Positions 16,571 through 25,072 are shown, counted from the first letter of the stretch. The stretch is 64,000 nt of DNA from Catenulispora sp. GP43 (GCF_041260665.1 NZ_JBGCCT010000003.1:310001-374000), one strand, 5' to 3'. Translations and numbers: made by a program. The notes: a model not told the origin generated them from the letters alone.

Positions 16571-18591
16571 TACTGAGGACCGTCCGTTGTTCCGGCGCAG
16601 TACGCCTTCATCTGCGGGTCGTCACCCTGCGTCCCGGGGGCCGAGGACGACGACGTGGGGTTCTGCGGCTCCGGCGTGCCCTGCACGCCGCCGGTCGAGG
16701 CGGTCGTGCCGGTCGGGACGCCGGTCGGCGCGTTGCTCGGCGGGGTGGACGCCGGGCCGTTGGCCAGCGGGGCGCCGACCTTGGACGACGCGGGCGGGGT
16801 GGTCGGGGCGAGGTTCTGCCCCGGCACCGTGGTGCCTGCCGGCTTGCCGGACGCGGGCTGGTTCAGCGCCTGGCTCTGGACGGTCGTCTGGCTGTGCCGG
16901 TAGTCGGCACAGGACTTCGCGGCCGCCCGGTACTGCTCCAGGTACGCCAGCGCGGCGCCCTCGGAGCCGAACGATTCGGTCTTGTACAGGTCGGCGCGCT
17001 TGCTCTGCGGCACCGAGTTGATCCACAGCGGGCCCTCGGCCATCGTCTGCTGCGACGCGGCGAACGACAGCTGCGACATGCCCTGGTACAGCAGCACCTG
17101 CTTGCTGTCCGAGGAGGGCGTCACGTAGTACTGCCCCTGGCTGTACACATACGCCCCGCCCGCGCCGGCGGCCAGCACCACGACCACCGCGCCGGTGATG
17201 AACAGGCCCTTCTTGCCGCGCTTGGCGGGGGCCGGCCCGCCGGGGCCGGCGGGCGCGCCGTCCGGTCCGCCGTAGCCGCCGGCACTGCGCCGACCGCCGG
17301 GGGGGTTCTGGTTCTCCGCCTCCGGCACCAGGCCGCGCTGCCCGGGCACCGACTCCAGCTCCGTGGTCTGCGCCGACGGGTCGAACTGCTGGGGCGCGGT
17401 GGCCACCGGTCCGCCCGGGTGCTCGGCCATCTGCTGGTTCTGCTGGTTGCGGCGCGAGCGCAGCCGCGCGGCCCGGCCGGCCGGGTGGTTCTGCGGGAAG
17501 TCGTCCTGCGGCGGGCCGCCCGATGCGGGCTGGCCGCCGGCGGCCGGGGTGCTGAACCGGGGCAGCTGCTCGACGCCCTCGCTGGCCGCGCCGACCACGA
17601 CCGGGGTCAGCGACCCCAGCATCTGCGTGGCCTCGTTGGGACTGGCGCCCGGGATCGTCCCGTCGTCGAGGGTGTCGGCGACGATGCAGGTGATGTTGTC
17701 CGGGCCGCCGGCCCGCAGCGCCAGCTCGATCAGCGTGTCCACGGCCTGCTGCGGGTCCGCGTAGGCGGCCAGCGTCTCGGCCAGCGTCTCCTGGGAGACG
17801 AAGCCCGACAGGCCGTCGGAGCACAGCAGGTAGCGGTCGCCGGCGTAGGCGTCGAAGGTACCGATGTCGGCCTCGACCTGGGTGCGGCCGTCCAGGACCC
17901 GCATCAGCAGGGAGCGCTGCGGGTGGTGCCCGGCCTCCTCCTCGGTGATCCGGCCCTCGTCGATCAGGCGCTGCACCCAGGTGTGGTCCGCGGTCATCTG
18001 CTCCAGCAGGCCGTCGCGCAGGCGGTAGGCGCGGGAGTCGCCGACGTGCACCATGCCGAACCGGCCGCCGGACCACAGCATCGCGGTCAGCGTGGTGCCC
18101 ATGCCCTCCAGCTCGGGGCGCTCGGCCACGATGGCCCGCAGCCGCTCGTTGGCCGCCACCACCGCGCCGCCCAGCAGCGCCAGGTCGGGCTCGCCGAAGG
18201 CCGGGTCGGGGGCCGAGTGCGGGTTGCCGGACTCGCGGGCGGCCAGGTCGTGCTGGGAGATGTGCAGGGTCTGCTCGTTGTCCGACACGCCGCCCGGGCC
18301 GGGCGCGGGCGGACCGCCCGGACCGCCCGGGCCGCCGGGGCCGGGCCGGCCCTGGCCGCCGGGCACCATCGCGGGCATCTCCCCGGTGCCGGACAGCAGG
18401 TCCTCGCCGCCGGGCGAGTCCAGCCGCAGAACCGTCGTCATCACGACGGAGCTGGCCAGCTCACCGGCGGCGGCGCCGCCCATCCCGTCGGCGATCGCCA
18501 GCAGCCGCGGGCCGGCGTAACCGGAGTCCTCGTTGCCCTCCCGGATCAGCCCGACATGGGAGCGGATCGCGTACCTGAGCACAAGAGCCAT
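16570..18591 (-). CDS. pstP: PP2C-family Ser/Thr protein phosphatase
   Basis: 673 residues from the ATG at 18591, preceded by AAGGAGAGG. The N-terminal PP2C domain (about 1-310) shows the metal-binding motifs RSHVGLIREGNEDS, AIADGMGG, VGDSRAYRLRDG and the C-terminal AGGPDNIT. A Gly/Pro-rich insertion sits inside the catalytic domain near residue 80. A long disordered linker leads to one transmembrane helix (LFITGAVVVVLAAGAGGAYVY) and an extracytoplasmic domain with a Pro/Thr-rich tail. It reverses phosphorylation by PknB and related kinases and is cotranscribed with the FHA genes and rodA. Confidence 0.94.
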   Translation of the reverse strand: MALVLRYAIRSHVGLIREGNEDSGYAGPRLLAIADGMGGAAAGELASSVVMTTVLRLDSPGGEDLLSGTGEMPAMVPGGQGRPGPGGPGGPGGPPAPGPGGVSDNEQTLHISQHDLAARESGNPHSAPDPAFGEPDLALLGGAVVAANERLRAIVAERPELEGMGTTLTAMLWSGGRFGMVHVGDSRAYRLRDGLLEQMTADHTWVQRLIDEGRITEEEAGHHPQRSLLMRVLDGRTQVEADIGTFDAYAGDRYLLCSDGLSGFVSQETLAETLAAYADPQQAVDTLIELALRAGGPDNITCIVADTLDDGTIPGASPNEATQMLGSLTPVVVGAASEGVEQLPRFSTPAAGGQPASGGPPQDDFPQNHPAGRAARLRSRRNQQNQQMAEHPGGPVATAPQQFDPSAQTTELESVPGQRGLVPEAENQNPPGGRRSAGGYGGPDGAPAGPGGPAPAKRGKKGLFITGAVVVVLAAGAGGAYVYSQGQYYVTPSSDSKQVLLYQGMSQLSFAASQQTMAEGPLWINSVPQSKRADLYKTESFGSEGAALAYLEQYRAAAKSCADYRHSQTTVQSQALNQPASGKPAGTTVPGQNLAPTTPPASSKVGAPLANGPASTPPSNAPTGVPTGTTASTGGVQGTPEPQNPTSSSSAPGTQGDDPQMKAYCAGTTDGPQ

Positions 18592-18610
18592 CTGGCACCT
18601 CTCCTTATCC

Positions 18611-19135
18611 CTAAGCGCGCAACTCGAGCACGGTCTTGCCGATGCGGATCGGGACACCGATCTGTGCCACGGTCGGCGCGTTCAGCTTCGTCTGCCCGAG
18701 GAAGGTGCCGTTGGTGGAGCCGAGGTCTTCGACTATCCACTGCCCGGAGGCGTCCGGATAGAGCCTCGCGTGCCGGCTGGAGGCGTAGTCGTCGTCCAGC
18801 ACGATGGTCGAGTCGTGCGCGCGGCCCATCGTCACCTGCTGGCCGCTGGTGATGTTGACCGTGGTGCCGGCCAGCGAGCCGCCGACCACCACCAGGCGGG
18901 TGGGCATCGGGGGGCCGCTGCGCCGGGCACCGGGGTTGTAGGGCTGGCGGGCGCCGCCGCGCGCGGGAACCTGTTGGGTCGACGCGGCGGCGGCCTTGGC
19001 TGCCTTGGCCTGCTGGCGCTTGCTGTTCCGGGATCCGTAGAGGTCGGAGCGCATGACCCCGACCGCGGAGAACACGAACAGCCAGAGCAGCACCAGGAAG
19101 GCGAGCCGGATCACCGTGAGGGTCAGCTGGGACAT
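18611..19135 (-). CDS. fhaB: FHA-domain protein FhaB
   Basis: 174 residues: an N-terminal transmembrane helix (TVIRLAFLVLLWLFVFSAVGVM), an Ala/Gln-rich linker, then a C-terminal forkhead-associated domain with VTMGRAHDSTIVLDDDYASSRHA in two pieces and the closing EDLGSTNGTFLG motif. FHA domains bind phosphothreonine; FhaB (FipA in mycobacteria) links PknB-type kinases to the division machinery. A 19-base gap separates it from pstP, and a 21-base gap separates it from fhaA, so it is the second gene of the operon. Confidence 0.94.
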   Translation of the reverse strand: MSQLTLTVIRLAFLVLLWLFVFSAVGVMRSDLYGSRNSKRQQAKAAKAAAASTQQVPARGGARQPYNPGARRSGPPMPTRLVVVGGSLAGTTVNITSGQQVTMGRAHDSTIVLDDDYASSRHARLYPDASGQWIVEDLGSTNGTFLGQTKLNAPTVAQIGVPIRIGKTVLELRA

Positions 19136-19156
19136 CTGTCGTCGGTCCGCCTCGGC

Positions 19157-20194
19157 CTAGCCCTGCTGACGGAAGATGATCGTGGTGGTGCCCAGGTGGA
19201 TCACCGAGCCGTCCCGCAGGGGGGCCTGCGTGACGTGCTGGTTGTCCACCACGATGCCGTTGGTGGAGCCCAGGTCCGACACGTACGACGGCGTCCCGAT
19301 GCGGATCTCGGCGTGCCGGCGCGACACCGACGGGTCGTCGACCCGCAGGTCGACGTCCGTGCCGCGGCCCATCGTGGTGACCGGCTTGGTCAGCATGTGC
19401 CGCGCGCCGTTGATCTCCACCCAGCACTGGGTCTGCGACTGCTGCGGCGGCGCGTACTGCTGCTGCTGTTGCTGCCCGCCGGGCGGGCCCCAGCCGGGCT
19501 GCTGCGGCGGCGGCTGGCCGTAGGGGTCGTACCCGCCCTGGTCGTACCCGCCCTGGTCGTATCCGCCCTGGCCGCCGGGCGGCGGCGCGCCCCAGCCGGG
19601 CTGCGGTCCGCCCTGGCCCTGCGGGGGCGGCTGCGGGGCGCCCCACGGCGCGGGCTGCGGCACCGGGTTCGGCGGCGGCACGGGCTGCAGGCCGCCGGGA
19701 CCCTGCGGACCCCCGGGGCCCTGGGGTCCACCCGGGCCCTGCGGGCCGCCCTGGTATGGGGGAGGCTGGCCGTAGGGGTCGTAGCCCTGGGGCTCGCCTT
19801 GCATCTGAGACACGGGCACCACTCCTGCCAACGCCTGACTTTGGATCCGGAACATCCCCGTGTCGAGATCGGCCGCACGCGCGAACTTCACCTCGACAGG
19901 TCCGACGAACATATAGCGCTGTTCCGCACCGTACTCACGGACGAGTTCGGCGAGTTCAGCGCCCAGGGGGCCGGCGTACGTCGCCAGCCTCTCGTAGTCC
20001 ACGCCGCCCAACTCGACCGTGAAGTCGTTGGGCACCATGGTCCGTCCCTGGCTGACTATGGCCGCCCGGTCATCGCACTCGCGCTGAAGCGCGGACGCGA
20101 TCTCGACCGGCTGGACCTCGGACTTGAATGCCTTGGCGAAGGCGCCGTTGACCAACCCTTCGATGCGTCGCTCGAACCGCTGTAGGACTCCCAC
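19157..20194 (-). CDS. fhaA: FhaA: DUF3662 plus FHA domain
   Basis: 345 residues. I chose the GTG at 20194 (MGVLQRFERRIEGLVNGAFA), which matches the conserved family start and has GGAAGGGG 6 bases upstream; GTG 20200 is the other option. The N-terminal DUF3662 domain (about 1-125) is followed by a Gly/Pro/Gln-rich linker with tandem GGYDQ and GPGGPQ repeats, then an FHA domain (about 255-345) with TMGRGTDVDLRVDDPSVSRRHAEI in pieces and DLGSTNGIVVD. FhaA is recruited to phosphorylated MviN and PknB in mycobacteria. It is the first gene of the kinase/phosphatase/cell-wall operon. Confidence 0.93.
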   Translation of the reverse strand: MGVLQRFERRIEGLVNGAFAKAFKSEVQPVEIASALQRECDDRAAIVSQGRTMVPNDFTVELGGVDYERLATYAGPLGAELAELVREYGAEQRYMFVGPVEVKFARAADLDTGMFRIQSQALAGVVPVSQMQGEPQGYDPYGQPPPYQGGPQGPGGPQGPGGPQGPGGLQPVPPPNPVPQPAPWGAPQPPPQGQGGPQPGWGAPPPGGQGGYDQGGYDQGGYDPYGQPPPQQPGWGPPGGQQQQQQYAPPQQSQTQCWVEINGARHMLTKPVTTMGRGTDVDLRVDDPSVSRRHAEIRIGTPSYVSDLGSTNGIVVDNQHVTQAPLRDGSVIHLGTTTIIFRQQG

Positions 20195-20655
20195 GGACAC
20201 CCCCTTCCGGCGCGCCAGCCTAGCGTTGACCGGCCTCGCAGACCATTCTGTCGTCAGCGCGCCCTCGTCGGGACGCCGTCGTCGTCGGACCCACGGTCAC
20301 TCGCGCCCTCCGCCGCCTGCGACGTCCGGCCCGCGTGCCTGTTACGGATGAGATCGTAACCACCCCGTCCCCCGCTGCGTACCCACATCGCCGCGAGATC
20401 AGCCGCACGGCCGCGCCCACGCAGCTCAGCGGCCCGACCGAAAGCGACCCGCTCAAGCGGCCCGCATGTCGGGAGGCGAACACCCTCTCGTCACAAGGAC
20501 GTGCGACACCCCCTGCCGGTTCCCATCGTAAATCCGGTCGCCGAAACGGCCGATCACCGGACGTACCGGGATGTGACGAGCGCTACCTCGGGGGCCGTCG
20601 CCATATTGGCGGGAGCGACCTTCGGCGCGTGCTAATGTTTGTGCAGCAAGAGCGA
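20195..20655. other. Intergenic region between fhaA and tRNA-Leu
   Basis: 460 bases with no credible gene. It must hold the fhaA operon promoter (minus strand) and the tRNA-Leu promoter (plus strand). A possible -10 for fhaA is TAGGCT (read on the minus strand, near 20215-20225), but no convincing -35 is seen. A TAATGT about 20 bases before the tRNA may be its -10. Short open frames here lack ribosome sites and family features. Confidence 0.5.
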
Positions 20656-20739
20656 GCGCGAGTGGCGGAATAGGCAGACGCGCACGGTTCAGGTCCGTGT
20701 GCCCGAAAGGGCGTGGGGGTTCAACTCCCCCCTCGCGCA
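20656..20739 (+). tRNA. tRNA-Leu (anticodon CAG)
   Basis: 84 bases. The acceptor stem GCGCGAG pairs with CTCGCGC, followed by discriminator A; CCA is not encoded. The anticodon arm CACGG-TTCAGGT-CCGTG gives anticodon CAG. A long variable arm (TGCCCGAAAGGGCG) marks a class II tRNA, and the T arm is GGGGG-TTCAACT-CCCCC. tRNA-Leu next to fhaA is also seen in Mycobacterium. It forms the left border of the accessory region. Confidence 0.95.
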
Positions 20740-20756
20740 CTTGTGAGCAGGAAGAC

Positions 20757-20800
20757 AGGCCCGGTCCTGGTGATCATCATCAGGAAGCCGGGTCTTTTCT
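20757..20800 (+). terminator. Probable terminator after tRNA-Leu
   Basis: An imperfect hairpin: CCCGG..TCCTGgTGAT pairs with ATCA..CAGGAagCCGGG, with a small bulge and one mismatch, and TCTTTTCTGTTTT follows. It starts about 20 bases after the tRNA. Confidence 0.55.
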
Positions 20801-20890
20801 GTTTTCCACTCGTCTGGCCGAATCGCGCCGGAGCCGGGCCCGGTCTGGTGATCTTCCAGCCCCGTCATCGGCGGTCCTCGGGATTGGTTC

Positions 20891-21538
20891 TTAACCCTCG
20901 CCCCCGTCGCCCGCGACGCGCGCCAGCACCCACTGCCAGCTCTCGCTCCCCATCGCGGTCCGCATGTTCACCAGTTCGTCCAGCAGCGGGGTGAAGCCGG
21001 CCTCGGCGAGGTGGCGGACGTTCGTCGCGGGGTCGTGGCTGGAGAAGAACATGGGGACGCCGAGCCAGGGCTCGACGTCGTCGGCGGAGCCGCCCCGGCC
21101 GAAGGAGGCCAGCAGCAGCCCGCCGGGACGGAGCCAGCCGGCGATCCGGTCCAGGAGCGGCCGCTGCTCCGCACGGGGGATGTGGTTGAAGCTGTAGAAG
21201 GCCGTCACCGCGTCGAAGGAGTCCTCGGGCAGGTCCAGGTTCGTCATGTCCGCCTTGAGGAAGGACGCCGCCGGCACCCGCTGCGCGGCGAGCGCCAGCT
21301 GGCCGGCGGAGATGTCCACGCCGAGCACGTCGAATCGCTGAGCCAGCAAGGCGGTGGCGGGGATTCCGGCGCCGCATCCGAGTTCGAGGACCCGGGCTCC
21401 GTCACCGAGGTGGCCCCCGAGTTCGCCGACGAAGCGGACCCGCGGATCGTCGGGCACACCCTCGCCGTACGCCGACAGGTACTGCTCGGCCATGGCGTCG
21501 TATCCGGACTCGATGATCGCTTTCGGGTCGGTTGTCAT
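20891..21538 (-). CDS. Class I SAM-dependent methyltransferase
   Basis: 215 residues, Rossmann-fold methyltransferase of the Methyltransf_11/25 type. Motif I is VLELGCGAGIPA, the acidic end of strand 2 is VLGVDISAGQL, motif II region ASFLKADMTNLDLP, and post-motif AGWLRPGGLLLASFG. Substrate is unknown; the C-terminal part FTPLLDELVNMR is typical of small-molecule methyltransferases. It stands alone, 57 bases downstream of the DsbA-like gene on the same strand, and could be cotranscribed with the sigma-factor operon, but nothing ties the functions together. Confidence 0.88.
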   Translation of the reverse strand: MTTDPKAIIESGYDAMAEQYLSAYGEGVPDDPRVRFVGELGGHLGDGARVLELGCGAGIPATALLAQRFDVLGVDISAGQLALAAQRVPAASFLKADMTNLDLPEDSFDAVTAFYSFNHIPRAEQRPLLDRIAGWLRPGGLLLASFGRGGSADDVEPWLGVPMFFSSHDPATNVRHLAEAGFTPLLDELVNMRTAMGSESWQWVLARVAGDGGEG

Positions 21539-21595
21539 GAGTCGCCAAGCTAGTCCCGAACTGGGGCGGCGACCACGGGTTTTCCGCGCACGACC

Positions 21596-22408
21596 TCAGT
21601 GCGGTGCGATCTCCCGCACCAGCCAGTCGTCGACGGTCTTTCCGAGGTCGCCGCCGGCCGGCACGCCGCCGGTCCACTGCTTGCCGTCGACGGTGATGCA
21701 GGGCACGCCTTCGCAATGCAGCGTGGTGAAGGCGCTGTCGTAGTTGAGGTTGATCGCGGCCGCAAAGGGCTGATCGTCCACGCACTTCTCGAACGCCGCG
21801 GTGTCCAGTCCAGGGATCTTGCGCGCTATCGCGATGAGCGTCGAAGCCGTGAAGGCGTCGACGGTTTCCGGCGGCTGGTTGGCGAAGACCGCCCCGCGAT
21901 ACGCCGAGAAGTCGCCTTGCGCGGCCGCGCACTGCACAGCGTTGCCCGCGGCCAGGGAGCCGCTCCCGGGCGTCACGCCGGACCTGTCGATCAGGTTCAC
22001 CGGGCGGTACTCCACCTGGATCCGTCCGGAATCAGCTTCCTGTTCGAGGAAGGCGCTTGTCCCGCTGTCGGCCTGCCGGCACGGCGGGCACCGGTAGTCG
22101 TCGTAGACCACGACCTTCGTCTTCGCCGACGCCGGCCCCAGCGTGACCACCGCGGCCCCGGCACCGACCACACCGGCCTGCGGGCCTTGGCCGTCGGCGG
22201 ATCCGGCCCCGAGCGACGTGCCTGCGATCACCGCGGCCGCCACCACCCCGAGGACCCCCGACCCGGCCAGGCCGTTGCGCCGGCGCAGCGAGGAGCGTCC
22301 GCGCCGCAGGATCGCCTCGGTCGGCGGCGCCGCGACCCGGGCCGCGGTCGCGGTGCCCGTCATGACCTCGCGCAGGCCGCTCTCCCACTCCCAGGCCTCG
22401 TCCGTCAT
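21596..22408 (-). CDS. Membrane protein: anti-sigma-like N-terminus fused to DsbA/thioredoxin domain
   Basis: 270 residues from the ATG at 22408, with GAAGGGAG upstream and a 4-base overlap with the sigma-factor gene (ATGA). Residues 1-46 are cytoplasmic (ESGLREVMTG, then PPTEAILRRGRSSLRRR), resembling the N-termini of proteins encoded after SigE-family sigma factors. One transmembrane helix (about 48-66) follows. Residues about 85-268 form a DsbA-like thioredoxin fold: VVVYDDYRCPPCRQ with active-site Cys107-Pro-Pro-Cys110, and the cis-proline loop GVPCITVDG near 236. Extra cysteines are at about 160, 209, 232 and 237. It may be a redox-responsive regulator of the sigma factor or a thiol oxidoreductase it controls; both are inference. 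Confidence 0.85.
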   Translation of the reverse strand: MTDEAWEWESGLREVMTGTATAARVAAPPTEAILRRGRSSLRRRNGLAGSGVLGVVAAAVIAGTSLGAGSADGQGPQAGVVGAGAAVVTLGPASAKTKVVVYDDYRCPPCRQADSGTSAFLEQEADSGRIQVEYRPVNLIDRSGVTPGSGSLAAGNAVQCAAAQGDFSAYRGAVFANQPPETVDAFTASTLIAIARKIPGLDTAAFEKCVDDQPFAAAINLNYDSAFTTLHCEGVPCITVDGKQWTGGVPAGGDLGKTVDDWLVREIAPH

Positions 22409-22950
22409 GTGCGTGCTCCCTTCATCGCCGCCGCGGGTCCGTGGAAAGCGGACAGTCCCGCCAGCCCCGCGTCGTTCCGCAACTTCGCCAGCGCGCGCGA
22501 GGCCTGACTCTTGACCGTGCCGACGGAGCAGCCGAGCAACGCGGCGACCTCGCTCTCCGCCAAGTCCTCCCAGTACCGCAGCACCACGATCGCGCGCTGC
22601 TTCGGCGGCAGCGTGGCGAGCGCGGCGAACAGCACGCCCCGTTCCTCGACCCCGCAGCCGTCGTCGGGCGGCCAGGCGGCGTGCTCGGGGACCGTGGCGA
22701 CGCTGTACTCCACCGGCCGTTTGGACCGGAACCGGCTCCGGTTGGCGTTGACCAGGATCTTGCGGACGTAGGCGTCGACGTCCTCGACCCCGCGCACGCG
22801 GTGCCACGACCGGTAGGCCTTGATCAGCGTGGTCTGCGCGAGGTCCTCGGCGTGGCCGAGGTCCCCCGTGAGCAGATACGCCGTCCGCACCAGCCCCGGC
22901 CACCGCGCTGCCGTGAAGCGGCGGAACTCGTCTTCGTCCTCGGGACGCAT
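22405..22950 (-). CDS. SigE-family RNA polymerase sigma factor
   Basis: 181 residues, group 4 (extracytoplasmic-function-like) sigma factor. Region 2 spans EFRRFTAARWPGLVRTAYLLTGDLGHAEDLAQ-type sequence with the conserved DAEDLxQ-like core and YVRKILVNANRS; region 4 has LPPKQRAIVVLRYWEDLAESEVAALLGCS and a helix-turn-helix ending VKSQASRAL. This matches the SigE family of actinomycetes. GGAAGGGGG lies 6 bases before the ATG. Upstream on the minus strand GCAACC (complement of 22995-23000) and GTCTGT (complement of 22971-22976), 18 bases apart, could be an autoregulated promoter; that is a guess. Targets unknown. Confidence 0.92.
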   Translation of the reverse strand: MRPEDEDEFRRFTAARWPGLVRTAYLLTGDLGHAEDLAQTTLIKAYRSWHRVRGVEDVDAYVRKILVNANRSRFRSKRPVEYSVATVPEHAAWPPDDGCGVEERGVLFAALATLPPKQRAIVVLRYWEDLAESEVAALLGCSVGTVKSQASRALAKLRNDAGLAGLSAFHGPAAAMKGART

Positions 22951-23032
22951 CCGGTACCCCCTTCCGCACCACAGACCACGGACTCCCCAGAACAGGTTGC
23001 ATCACCGGGAACCCGGACCGGAAGCGGCGCGA

Positions 23033-23079
23033 TTGACAGGCTAATGCCGTTAGCCTACGGTGAAGCTAACGACGTTAGC
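23033..23079 (+). promoter_or_regulatory. Promoter with two TetR-type operators
   Basis: A consensus -35 TTGACA (23033-23038) and -10 TACGGT (23056-23061) are separated by exactly 17 bases. Two copies of a 15-base palindrome overlap it: GCTAATGCCGTTAGC at 23040-23054, filling the spacer, and the perfect GCTAACGACGTTAGC at 23065-23079, just after the -10. Their centres are 25 bases apart. The downstream TetR gene is the obvious ligand, giving autoregulation of the DUF4260-TetR pair. Confidence 0.85.
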
Positions 23080-23124
23080 CGCGATTGCGGCGCGCAGACC
23101 CATCGCACGAGACTGGGGACCACG

Positions 23125-23547
23125 ATGACCACCGTCGACTCCGCCATGGCGACCACCGAGCACCACCTCCCCTCCGCCCTGCGCCGCGGCGGCTGGGCCG
23201 CCTGGGCCGTGTTCCTCACCGCCTTCGCGATCCTGGAGGGTGTGAACCACGGCGCCGGCAGCTGGCTGGCCCTGGTCGGCGGTCTGATCGCCCCGGATCT
23301 GACCTTCTTCGCGGCCGCCGGCGCGCACGAGCCGGTCCGCCAGGGCCAGCTGCCCCGCAAGGCGGTCCCCTTCTACAACACCGCGCACCGCACCTGGATC
23401 CCGTTCGCGCTCGCCGTCGCCTACTCAGTGTCCCCGCTGCAGGTGCCCGCGCTGTTCACCTTCCTGCTGGCCTGGATGCTCCACATCGCGATCGACCGCG
23501 TCGCCGGATACACCCTGCGCACCAAGGAAGGCTTCATCCGTGGCTGA
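23125..23547 (+). CDS. DUF4260-family membrane protein
   Basis: 140 residues. About four hydrophobic segments: WAAWAVFLTAFAILEGV, SWLALVGGLIAPDLTFFAAA, TWIPFALAVAYSV and LFTFLLAWMLHIAI. The family hallmarks PDLTFFAAAG, FYNTAHRTWIPF and WMLHIAIDRVAGYTLRT are present, the last with the conserved His-x-x-x-Asp-Arg and Gly-Tyr. Function unknown. It overlaps the TetR gene by 8 bases and sits behind the double-operator promoter, so it is probably a repressed, inducible membrane protein, perhaps protective. The ATG at 23125 follows GGGGAC. Confidence 0.85.
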   Translation: MTTVDSAMATTEHHLPSALRRGGWAAWAVFLTAFAILEGVNHGAGSWLALVGGLIAPDLTFFAAAGAHEPVRQGQLPRKAVPFYNTAHRTWIPFALAVAYSVSPLQVPALFTFLLAWMLHIAIDRVAGYTLRTKEGFIRG

Positions 23548-24070
23548 GCACCACACCGGAGCGCTCACCGAGCGGCAGCGGCAGATCGCCGAGGCCGCTC
23601 GTGCGCTGCTGGACGCCGAAGGCCCTGAAGGCCTCACGATGCGCCGCGTCGCGGACGCCCTGGGTATCAAGGCACCGTCTCTCTATAAGCACGTTCCTGA
23701 CAAGACCGCGCTGGAAGCCCTTGTCGTCGCGGAGGGATTCCTCGAGTACGCCGAAGCACTGGAAGCCGCGATCGCCGACGCCGACAATCCCTTGGCGGCG
23801 CTGGCGAAGACCTACCGCGAATACGCTGTCGCGCACCCGCACCTCTACAGGCTCATGAACTACAGGCCCCTCCGGAGGGATCTCCTCCCCGAGGGACTCG
23901 AGGAACGCGCCGCTCTGCCGCTCCTCAAGGTCATCGGGGACGACGCGGCCAGAGCCCGGGCCCTGTGGGCTTTCGCACATGGCATGGTGAGCCTGGAGAT
24001 CGACGGCCGGTTTCCTCCGGACGCCGACATCCCGGCCGCATGGGGCGCCGGACTGGCCACGTTCGCATAA
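23540..24070 (+). CDS. TetR/AcrR-family regulator (WHG-type C-terminus)
   Basis: 176 residues, GTG start inside the end of the DUF4260 gene. The N-terminal helix-turn-helix reads RQIAEAARALLDAEG then LTMRRVADALGIKAPSLYKHV, with LYKHV in the recognition helix. The C-terminal ligand domain contains YREYAVAHPHLYRLM, the TetR_C/WHG pattern. It most likely represses its own operon through the palindromes at 23040-23079. The ligand is unknown. Confidence 0.9.
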   Translation: MAEHHTGALTERQRQIAEAARALLDAEGPEGLTMRRVADALGIKAPSLYKHVPDKTALEALVVAEGFLEYAEALEAAIADADNPLAALAKTYREYAVAHPHLYRLMNYRPLRRDLLPEGLEERAALPLLKVIGDDAARARALWAFAHGMVSLEIDGRFPPDADIPAAWGAGLATFA

Positions 24071-24121
24071 AGATCCCGACGACGCGGAACAACAGGCCGG
24101 CCGGGACGGTTCCCTGCGATC

Positions 24122-25072
24122 ATGACCGACCTCCCGCTCCGCCTCGGCGTCATCGGCCTCGGCGCCATGGGTGCCGAGATGCTCGCGATCGCCGCGGCGC
24201 ATCCGGACGTCGCCGTGGAACTCGCGGCCGATCCCAGCGAGCCCGCTATAGAGCGCGCACGTATAGCGAATCCCGCAGTGACGTTCACGAACGACCCGAT
24301 GGCGATCATCGCGCGCACCGACATCGATGCCGTCTACATAGCGGCGCCTCCCATAACGCACGCGCGCTATGCGATCGCGGCCATGGAATCCGGCAAAGCG
24401 GTCTTCTGTGAGAAGCCCCTGGCGGTGGATCTCGCGGAAGGCCAGGAGATGGTGGACGTCGCCGCCGCCACAGGCCTGGTCAACGCACTCAACTACACGC
24501 TGTCCGACCGGAGCGCCGCAGTGGAGGTCCTGCGTGCGGTTCGCGCAGGGGAAGCCGGCGACATCCTCAGCGTGGACATCCAGTTCCTCTTTCCAGAGTG
24601 GCCGCGGGACTTCCAGAAGGAAACCCGCTGGGTGGCCGGCCGAGAGCAAGGCGGGTTTCTGCGCGAAGTCGGCTCGCACTATGTGTTTCTCACGGACCGC
24701 GTCCTAGGTCCCCTCACTACAGTCCATACAGAGGTCTCCTATGGAGCAGACGGAGAGACCACCGCGACAGGGCTGTTCTCCGCGAGCGGAACCCCGGTAC
24801 GGCTAAGCGGAAACGTCGCAGCAGGCCCTGAGACCTACTGCTGGACCCTTTACGGCTCCCGCCGCTCCTATCGGATCACCTCCTGGGGCGACCTCTCTAT
24901 AGCCGACGCCGGCGGATGGCAGCCGGTCACGCTGACCGGGCCGCGCGGAGGCGAGGACACTCGCCTCGCCGAGTTCGTCGGCGCGGTCCGCGGCCGTCCC
25001 TCAACGCTGGCCGACTTCGCTGCGGGATTGCGCGTGCAGCGGGCGATCGAGGCTTTCCACACAGCGGGATAG
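24122..25072 (+). CDS. Gfo/Idh/MocA-family oxidoreductase
   Basis: 316 residues. The N-terminal NAD(P)-binding fold starts LGVIGLGAMGAEMLAIAAAH; the EKP motif (VFCEKPLAVDL) of the family is present, followed by the alpha/beta substrate domain with the catalytic-region GGFLREVGSHY (His at the expected place). Substrate is probably a sugar or related polyol, but cannot be named. The gene uses several rare codons for this genome (ATA in three or more places), unlike its neighbours. No ribosome site is obvious before the ATG. It stands 51 bases after the TetR gene. Confidence 0.88.
   Translation: MTDLPLRLGVIGLGAMGAEMLAIAAAHPDVAVELAADPSEPAIERARIANPAVTFTNDPMAIIARTDIDAVYIAAPPITHARYAIAAMESGKAVFCEKPLAVDLAEGQEMVDVAAATGLVNALNYTLSDRSAAVEVLRAVRAGEAGDILSVDIQFLFPEWPRDFQKETRWVAGREQGGFLREVGSHYVFLTDRVLGPLTTVHTEVSYGADGETTATGLFSASGTPVRLSGNVAAGPETYCWTLYGSRRSYRITSWGDLSIADAGGWQPVTLTGPRGGEDTRLAEFVGAVRGRPSTLADFAAGLRVQRAIEAFHTAG

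Noticed and set aside
14687..18852. Two long plus-strand frames (14687-16561 and 16894-18852) opposite rodA, pstP and fhaB
   Set aside because: Antisense shadows of conserved proteins; no domains.
22441..23124. A longer reading frame upstream of the DUF4260 gene
   Set aside because: It is the antisense of the sigma factor gene and crosses the promoter and operators.
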